Shown: in pieces, positions 7,438 through 11,338 of the stretch
How positions within the stretch are numbered: position 1 is the first letter of the stretch
Layout of the letters: every line of letters begins with the position of its first letter
From: an uncultured Erysipelotrichaceae bacterium
GTDB lineage: Bacteria > Bacillota_I > Bacilli_A > Erysipelotrichales > Erysipelotrichaceae
Assembly (NCBI GenBank): GCA_910586285.1
Contig: CAJUGR010000064.1
Span: forward strand, 1 to 11,338
DNA length: 11,338 nucleotides
Reading direction: 5' to 3'
Made by a program: the position numbers and the translations under genes
The notes under the pieces: generated by a model
What the model was told of the DNA's origin: nothing
Databases searched by the model: none
Seen by the model: only the letters and a program-made list of their open reading frames with translations

Positions 7438-8061
7438 TCATTGGTTGGTATCCATAACTTTGAATCTTAGTATTGTCTTTAGGTTGTCTTTTTCTGTGCG
7501 GTTGGCGTTGTTCAAATAAATTTCACGATGCTTTTTTTCCATACGCTTGTAGCCGTGTTCTAAACAATATCTATCCATAATCTCAAATGACACTGGTTCA
7601 TCATCAAATGATCCTTTATGTAATATTTGAATACACTTACCATCACAGATTGTTTCAAAAGAAATATTTGCAAGATGTGGATTATCTTTCTTTCTCTTAA
7701 CGGTTTCTAACGCCTGATCAAATATTTCTTTGGTAATAAAATCTGGCTGACGTATCATAATGATGTATTGTAATTCATCTTTTATCAGTTCATCCTTTTC
7801 AAAGATTTTGCTCCATACCCCTTCTAAGGGATATACTGAATAATCATTTATTTCTTGATTTACCTCGATGGATTGTTTGTACAGCATTTTAATCTTATAA
7901 GCTACTGAAAATAAAGCCGACACCTTTTCGGAAAAAAGTTTATCATTTGGATTGCCCATACCGGAAAGAGTAACATATTTTTGGGTAGGAACATTAACAA
8001 GAGATGGCGTTGTTTTTACTCCGTATAATTCTTTCTCCTGCTTTCTCCATTCAAATTTCAT
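7438..8061 (-). CDS. GyrI-like domain protein (COG4832 type)
   Basis: This 207-residue protein has the GyrI-like ligand-binding fold of the COG4832 type. The key segments are PTQKYVTLSGMGNP (near 25-38), YPLEGVWS (77-84) and GYKRMEKKHREIYL (170-183) followed by NLKTILRFKV near the C-terminus. The KHREIYL element with its conserved Glu180 is characteristic. From memory, several GyrI-like proteins hydrolyse cyclopropane-bearing DNA alkylators such as yatakemycin or CC-1065 relatives; others only bind drugs or act as sensors. There is no DNA-binding domain here. GAGGA lies 7 bases before the ATG, and a TATAAT -10 with a palindromic operator precedes it. It is the first gene of the likely GyrI-ClbS-radical SAM operon. 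Confidence 0.87.
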   Translation of the reverse strand: MKFEWRKQEKELYGVKTTPSLVNVPTQKYVTLSGMGNPNDKLFSEKVSALFSVAYKIKMLYKQSIEVNQEINDYSVYPLEGVWSKIFEKDELIKDELQYIIMIRQPDFITKEIFDQALETVKRKKDNPHLANISFETICDGKCIQILHKGSFDDEPVSFEIMDRYCLEHGYKRMEKKHREIYLNNANRTEKDNLKTILRFKVMDTNQ

Positions 8062-8096
8062 CGTAAAGTCCTCGCTTTCAAAATATTTACAATCTT

Positions 8097-8125
8097 ATTA
8101 TACTGCACAAATCTTGACACCATAT
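8097..8125 (-). promoter_or_regulatory. Promoter of the GyrI-like operon
   Basis: A perfect TATAAT is read leftward at 8097-8102, about 35 bases before the start codon. The hexamer 17 bases upstream (ATATGG, 8120-8125) is a poor -35 and lies inside a 15-bp palindrome, which suggests activator-dependent or directly repressed initiation. Confidence 0.55.
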
Positions 8126-8129
8126 GTCA
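8115..8129. promoter_or_regulatory. Palindromic operator TGACA-N5-TGTCA, copy 1
   Basis: TGACACCATATGTCA has perfect 5-bp arms and covers the -35 region of the GyrI-like operon promoter and the last codon of the WYL gene. A near-identical site lies at 10717-10731 (13 of 15 bases the same). The WYL regulator encoded next to it is the natural candidate to bind it. Confidence 0.55.
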
Positions 8130-9029
8130 TGATTTATTTTTTTTATAAATTTTTTTTGCTTCTTCAGCTATGACCTTTTTTAGATAAAGCGGCTCTATGA
8201 TTTCTACTTTCGCTCCGAATGACAGTAAATAGCCCATCAGCCATTCATCCTCCGGCATTTTTACAGAAACAATCAAGTCTCCGTTTTCTTGTTGTTTTAC
8301 TTGTGTATTATCAAATTCATCATAAACGCGATATGACATATTTTGTGGAAATTTAAGTACAATCCTTTGATAATTTTGCCCCAAATCTTCATGAGTTTCC
8401 GGAATTAAACGCTTAGAAAAGGTGTTCGGCATTACCTCTAATTCTATTATACGACTCAACTTAAAAATACGATAATCCTGTTTCGATGTACAATACGCTT
8501 TTAAATACCACGACATAGATTTATATGTAATTCTCAACGGCTGAACAATTCTTTCACTGGTTTTCCCATCGGATCCTGCATATTTCATTTTTATGCTTTT
8601 TTGCTGAATTACAGCCGATTTCAATAACTCGAACTTATCGTTATCGGTTACCTGATTTCCCCATCTTGAAAAATCTACTTCAAGCCAGTCTTGCGAGTTA
8701 AGATTAAAAATTGCGGAAAGTTTCTGTAATGTTTGGCTATCATTGATATTTTGTATCATATTTATACTCTGCAATGCTGTAAGAATTTCCTGCTTTTCAT
8801 CCTCCGACAGCATGGCTTTATGTAAAACAAAACCATCCATCAAACGAATTCCGCCGTTTCTGCCTGCCTCTGCATAAATCGGGATACCGGCGCCGCTTAA
8901 GGCATCCACATCACGATATATCGTTCTAACCGAAACTTCAAGCTTTTCGGCTAACTCCGGTGCTGTTGCCTGACCCTTTTCAATTAAATGGTACATCATT
9001 CTAAATAGCCTACTTTCCTGCATCTTCAT
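8127..9029 (-). CDS. YafY-type WYL-domain transcriptional regulator
   Basis: This 300-residue protein has an N-terminal HTH_11-type winged helix (residues 4-60: APELAEKLEVSVRTIYRDVD, then AGIPIYAEAGRNGGIRL). A WYL domain around 130-200 keeps the literal W174-Y175-L176 in SMSWYLKAYC and RIFKLSRI, and a C-terminal WCX-like extension follows to 300. WYL domains sense nucleotides, nucleic-acid fragments or small ligands, and several members control DNA-damage or phage responses. Two starts are possible: ATG 9029, with AGG only 2 bases upstream, or ATG 9023, with 8-base spacing; 9023 may be the true start. It is followed after 65 bases by the operon it probably controls. An IS110 element sits about 15-20 bases upstream of its start. 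Confidence 0.88.
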   Translation of the reverse strand: MKMQESRLFRMMYHLIEKGQATAPELAEKLEVSVRTIYRDVDALSGAGIPIYAEAGRNGGIRLMDGFVLHKAMLSEDEKQEILTALQSINMIQNINDSQTLQKLSAIFNLNSQDWLEVDFSRWGNQVTDNDKFELLKSAVIQQKSIKMKYAGSDGKTSERIVQPLRITYKSMSWYLKAYCTSKQDYRIFKLSRIIELEVMPNTFSKRLIPETHEDLGQNYQRIVLKFPQNMSYRVYDEFDNTQVKQQENGDLIVSVKMPEDEWLMGYLLSFGAKVEIIEPLYLKKVIAEEAKKIYKKNKS

Positions 9030-9035
9030 AACCTG

Positions 9036-9080
9036 GTATATTGTAATAGACTCATCTAAGTAGTCATTCTTACAATATAC
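9036..9080. repeat. 11-bp perfect inverted repeat upstream of the WYL gene
   Basis: GTATATTGTAA (9036-9046) and TTACAATATAC (9070-9080) are perfect inverted arms. The 23-base spacer holds a further GACT/AGTC pair (9049-9052 and 9062-9065). If the IS110 left end is at the AATAG repeat, the left arm is host DNA and the right arm lies inside the element, so its origin is unclear. Confidence 0.6.
9040..9067 (-). promoter_or_regulatory. Weak, possibly hybrid promoter for the WYL gene
   Basis: Read leftward, ATGACT (9062-9067), a 16-base spacer and TACAAT (9040-9045) give a modest promoter immediately before the WYL gene. In the boundary model used here the -35 is supplied by the insertion element and the -10 by host DNA. 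The transcript leader would be very short. Confidence 0.3.
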
Positions 9081-9111
9081 ACTTCCTTTCTATCAACCTT
9101 TATAACCGTGG

Positions 9112-9140
9112 TTGATTACGGTTGTTGTTATTTGTAAAAT
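9112..9140 (+). promoter_or_regulatory. Candidate promoter for the IS110 non-coding RNA
   Basis: TTGATT (9112-9117), a 17-base spacer and TAAAAT (9135-9140) form a plausible promoter whose start near 9147 gives about 175 bases before the recombinase ribosome site, close to the known length of bridge RNAs. Some IS110 elements instead build this promoter across the joined ends of the circular form; TTGACC at 10551-10556 could be a -35 of that sort only if the right end lies farther out than proposed. Confidence 0.4.
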
Positions 9141-9146
9141 ATGAAT

Positions 9147-9320
9147 ATGTGAATGTGGATTTGTATTCTTATTACCTGTGGCTTTGACTACTTCAAGGAG
9201 GATCTTACCACCCCTTATTCCAAAATACTGATTAGTTAGATGAGTCTTTGAATTCGTATTTTGCACCAGGTTTTATGGATTAAGGTTTGTGGTTCTTAAC
9301 ACTTCACTTTAACGAAAGAG
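9147..9320 (+). ncRNA. Putative bridge RNA (seekRNA) of the IS110 element
   Basis: The region upstream of the recombinase is non-coding and folds into guide-bearing loops. A hairpin at 9221-9263 has an 8-bp stem (CAAAATAC/GTATTTTG) and a 27-base loop. At its 5' side ACTGATTAGT (9227-9236) matches the element's right end ACTGAATAGT in 9 of 10 bases. Next, TTAGATGAGTCT (9236-9247) is fully complementary to the left end (9048-9059). This is the donor-loop logic of IS110 bridge RNAs. Upstream, TTGACTA (9184-9190) is complementary to the right junction TAGTCAA (10544-10550), a candidate right target guide. TTGTATT (9161-9167) matches the left flank TTGTAAT in 6 of 7 bases, a weaker left target guide. 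A partial stem GAATGTGG/CCAC may enclose the target loop. Both RNA ends are estimates. Confidence 0.6.
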
Positions 9321-9333
9321 AGGACATTTTTTT

Positions 9334-10521
9334 ATGATTCATGTTGGCATTGACATTGGTAAACTTAATCATTGCTTCGGTATCATTAACTATGATACCG
9401 GTGAAGATCTCGTTCAACCAACTTTTTTTGAAAACAATCAAGATGGTTTCAATTTCTTGATTCATTCCCTATCTCCTTACCCTATTGATAAACTCTTAAT
9501 CGGTATGGAAGATACTGGCCATTATCATTTTGCTTTGTTGCGATTCTTATTGGACAAGAATTTCACCATCGCTTTAATGAATCCTTCTATCACTGATTTT
9601 GAACGCAAACGTCAAGGCAGTGCCTCCAAAAACGATAAACTGGATACCATTACTATCTGTGATGTCTTGGCTTCCAATCCCCATAAAAAGAAGCTCTATC
9701 GCCTTATCACCCCAAATAACTTCAAATATTACGAAATGAAGCAGTTGACTCGCCAGCACCATAATTTGAAAGAACAGAAGAATGTATATTCCAATCGTCT
9801 TCAACGTGCATTGGATCTTACATTTCCTGAATTCAACTCGCTTTTTAAATCAAAGTATGGAACTGTGTACATGAACATTTTGAAAACATTTGGCAGTGCT
9901 GATAATATCGCTCACACCGATATTCGTACACTTCGTAAATGCTTTGAAACCATAGGCAAAGGTAATCGTATTTCTCTTTCTCCCGAAAAGCTTAAAGATA
10001 CTGCGAAAGCTTCTGTAGGTTTTGCCTCTATGGCAGAAGTACTTAACATCAAACACCTTGTAGCCCATATAGAACTGATCAATGAACAAATTTCTGAAAT
10101 TGATAAAAAAATAGAAGAGTTCTCTGTCCAAGTCAACTCTCCTATCCTTACCATTCCAGGGATTTCTCATTTCTCTGGTACTTCTATTTTATCTGAATTA
10201 GGAGAGATATGCAACTATGATAACCTATCAAAAGTTATAAAATTTGCCGGAGTGGCTCCTAGAGAGTATGAATCCAGTCAATATCGGGCTGAACACATGG
10301 CTATTACCAAGAAAGGTTCTAAATATTTAAGAAAAACACTTTATCAAATCATTACTCCTGTTATTAGGCATAATGAAGTTTTTCAAAAATATTATAATAA
10401 GAAAATTTCTCAAGGGAAAGGCCATCGCTGTGCCCAAGGACACTGTGTTCGTAAACTTCTTAGAGTGATTTACCACTTGTTGATTACAAATCAACAATTT
10501 GATCCTACTTTATTGAGGTAA
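9334..10521 (+). CDS. IS110-family DEDD recombinase (transposase)
   Basis: This complete 395-residue protein has an N-terminal RuvC-like DEDD domain: Asp7 in GIDIGK, Glu59 in MEDTGHY, and Asp101 and Asp104 in KNDKLDT. A central coiled-coil linker runs near 240-265. The C-terminal Tnp_20 (IS116/IS110/IS902) domain spans about 268-345: ILTIPGISHFSGTSILSELG, KFAGVAP, ESSQY with the likely catalytic serine at 314 or 315, and KKGSKYLRKTLYQ. In this family the enzyme works with a bridge RNA that pairs with both donor and target DNA. No frameshift or premature stop is seen, so it may be active. GAGGA (9320-9324) lies 9 bases before the ATG. The long non-coding DNA lies upstream, as in the IS110 rather than the IS1111 subgroup. 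Confidence 0.95.
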   Translation: MIHVGIDIGKLNHCFGIINYDTGEDLVQPTFFENNQDGFNFLIHSLSPYPIDKLLIGMEDTGHYHFALLRFLLDKNFTIALMNPSITDFERKRQGSASKNDKLDTITICDVLASNPHKKKLYRLITPNNFKYYEMKQLTRQHHNLKEQKNVYSNRLQRALDLTFPEFNSLFKSKYGTVYMNILKTFGSADNIAHTDIRTLRKCFETIGKGNRISLSPEKLKDTAKASVGFASMAEVLNIKHLVAHIELINEQISEIDKKIEEFSVQVNSPILTIPGISHFSGTSILSELGEICNYDNLSKVIKFAGVAPREYESSQYRAEHMAITKKGSKYLRKTLYQIITPVIRHNEVFQKYYNKKISQGKGHRCAQGHCVRKLLRVIYHLLITNQQFDPTLLR

Positions 10522-10545
10522 CTTTCCTTTCTCTATAACTGAATA

Positions 10546-10561
10546 GTCAATTGACCTAGGT
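10546..10561. repeat. Two overlapping palindromes at the right end of the IS110 element
   Basis: GTCAATTGAC (10546-10555) and ACCTAGGT (10554-10561) are perfect palindromes of 10 and 8 bases, overlapping by two bases. In the boundary model they are host target DNA beginning at the core. They may be part of the recognised target or of the WYL gene's former leader. Confidence 0.5.
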
Positions 10562-10703
10562 AGGTTGTTTTCATAATGCTTTAAATACAATCTTATTCAC
10601 TTTTCAAAGAACAAATAACGCTAACTTAAGTAATTTTCTATTTTCAAACTTTTTCATATAAACTACTTGACTTTTATTTAGTTAGCTCCTTTAATAACAT
10701 GAT
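10547..10703 (-). other. Probable severed 5' leader of the WYL gene
   Basis: No credible gene lies here. Read leftward from the promoter at 10704-10732, there is an AAAGGAG (10686-10692) with no start codon at a usable distance. A 17-codon ORF (10657-10604, beginning MKKFENRK) lacks a ribosome site. If the IS110 element is removed in thought, this stretch becomes a roughly 160-base leader ending at the WYL start codon. A rightward TTGACT (10667-10672)-N17-TTTAAT (10690-10695) promoter-like pair is also present, with no gene to serve. Confidence 0.35.
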
Positions 10704-10732
10704 AACATAAAAAAGATGACACGCTATGTCAA
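10704..10732 (-). promoter_or_regulatory. Leftward promoter beside the IS110 element
   Basis: TTGACA (10727-10732), a 17-base spacer and TATGTT (10704-10709) form a leftward promoter that points at the IS110 element and, beyond it, the WYL gene. Its -35 is part of the second TGACA-N5-TGTCA palindrome. Confidence 0.5.
10717..10731. promoter_or_regulatory. Palindromic operator TGACA-N5-TGTCA, copy 2
   Basis: TGACACGCTATGTCA shares 13 of 15 bases with copy 1 at 8115-8129, and also overlaps a leftward promoter at its -35 and spacer. Two such sites at two promoters flanking one regulator gene suggest a shared regulon with autoregulation by the WYL protein. Confidence 0.5.
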
Positions 10733-10736
10733 GTTT

Positions 10737-10897
10737 CATTTTTTACCCATTTGCTTCAAATTGAATTGCCAGCTAGACTGTATTTATTTCCCCAATATTG
10801 ACACTTTTTTAACCTCACAAAAAACATCAAATGACAACCGGATATCATAAGCATAACTCTTACAGTGGTGTAACAACTCTACATACATCTTTTTTAT
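10737..10897. other. AT-rich intergenic DNA without recognised genes
   Basis: No open reading frame, hairpin with a T-run, or convincing promoter pair is seen. The only structure noted is a short dyad TTACA-N4-TGTAA at 10860-10873. Confidence 0.5.
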
Positions 10898-11336
10898 CTA
10901 TACAATATAATATACGAGCAAATCCAACCGTTTTCTTATGCTCGAAAGTTTCCATTCATACCCTTCCTTCATCTCATTAATTGGTTCATCCGTATTCATA
11001 TCTACATAATAGTAAGGAATCCGTTTACATCCGATGATTTAAAAAGAGATGAGTGATTCGAAAAAACATTATTTCCCAATCCATTTCCATACATCCAATC
11101 CATAGTGTTCATCAAAGAACCCATTAAAATAACCTCTTCCATTGTGGATTCATTGATATCAGCACCGATTGCACTAGCCCCATACAGACTTATGTCATTT
11201 ATTTTCCAATAAAATTGGTGAAAATATCTTGTTATGAAGCATTTCCTAATTTTGGCAAATGATTTAGACTAACAGTTTCTAATATCTGCAACTGCTGTAC
11301 AGCTAACTGCCGAAGCAAAATCATTTGTTCTTTTTG
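10898..11336 (-). pseudogene. Decayed leftward coding region, family not recognised
   Basis: Three leftward reading frames with protein-like composition follow each other without a common frame. The first (11336-11232) reads QKEQMILLRQLAVQQLQ and ends at TAA; it is cut by the window edge. The second (about 11275-11002) includes LYGASAIGADINESTMEEV and MNTMDWMYGNGLG and ends at TAG. The third (about 11044-10898) includes GCKRIPYYYVDMNTDEPINE and ends at TAG. The second and third overlap around a TTTAAAAAG run near 11038-11046, a likely frameshift site. No good starts or ribosome sites are seen between them. This looks like a frameshifted remnant of one gene; I do not recognise the family. It could also be chance open frames in AT-rich DNA. 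Confidence 0.4.
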
Positions 11337-11338
11337 CC

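Larger units (their letters stand above)
9045..10546 (+). mobile_element. IS110-family insertion element with probable bridge RNA
   Basis: The element is about 1.5 kb, a normal size for IS110. It has an intact DEDD recombinase gene, a long non-coding left end and only about 25 bases after the stop. The ends are inferred from a short direct repeat AATAG (9045-9049 and 10542-10546), which would contain the recombination core. They are supported by guide-like matches in the non-coding RNA: 12 bases complementary to 9048-9059, and 9 of 10 bases identical to 10538-10547. No long terminal inverted repeats are seen, as expected for this family. The exact ends are uncertain by several bases. Confidence 0.7.

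Noticed and set aside
9334..10521. IS1111 subgroup for the element.
   Set aside because: The long non-coding stretch lies before, not after, the recombinase gene, and the guide-like loops are there too.
9083..10532. A 9-bp direct repeat TTCCTTTCT (9083-9091 and 10524-10532) considered as the target duplication of the IS110 element.
   Set aside because: It is pyrimidine-rich, would leave almost no right end after the stop codon, and the guide-like RNA matches point to ends about 35 bases farther left and 14 farther right.
10591..10616. On the - strand TTTGTTCTTTGAAAAGTGAATA resembles conserved spacer sequence before 23S rRNA genes in Bacillota.
   Set aside because: There is no rRNA sequence on either side; the likeness is short and probably accidental.
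10860..10873. The dyad TTACA-N4-TGTAA considered as an operator of the BlaI/CopY type.
   Set aside because: The spacing differs from those sites and no promoter or gene is associated with it.

Overview
The window reads as part of an anaerobic, low-to-moderate-GC Bacillota genome, plausibly a gut Erysipelotrichia- or Clostridia-type bacterium. The reasons are strong AGGAGG-type ribosome sites, AT-rich intergenic DNA, an oxygen-sensitive glycyl radical enzyme with its activase, and a DUF349 repeat protein. The lineage is inference only.

Left part (1-5830): a leftward DUF349 repeat protein ends at a good intrinsic terminator. Next is a leftward glycyl radical enzyme of the E. coli YbiW (PflF) type. 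Across a compact divergent promoter region lie its radical SAM activase and a DeoR-family repressor, both rightward. Together these form an anaerobic radical module probably acting on a phosphorylated sugar-like substrate; no aldolase, kinase or transporter is in view.

Middle part (5949-9029): four leftward genes encode, in order of transcription, a YafY-type WYL regulator, a GyrI-like protein of the COG4832 type, a ClbS/DfsB four-helix protein, and a radical SAM protein of the SplB (COG1533) group. The last three are tightly packed and look like one operon. GyrI-like and ClbS proteins are two unrelated families that each contain known hydrolases of DNA-alkylating cyclopropane natural products, so the cluster is a candidate genotoxin-protection module under WYL control. 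A 15-bp palindrome of the form TGACA-N5-TGTCA covers the -35 region of its promoter.

Right part (about 9045-10546): an IS110-family element encodes a complete DEDD recombinase. It is preceded by about 290 bases of non-coding DNA with the marks of a bridge RNA: a promoter, an 8-bp-stem loop whose loop matches both ends of the element, and a 7-base match to the right flank. These matches place the ends at an AATAG repeat only about 15 bases from the WYL gene's start codon. The element therefore appears to have landed in the WYL gene's 5' leader. A second copy of the palindrome, with a leftward promoter, lies on the far side at 10704-10732, as if the regulator's own autoregulated promoter had been cut off. 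The last 440 bases hold out-of-frame leftward coding fragments that look like a decayed gene.

No tRNA, rRNA or CRISPR array was seen. All family assignments come from motif recognition by eye, with no database search.
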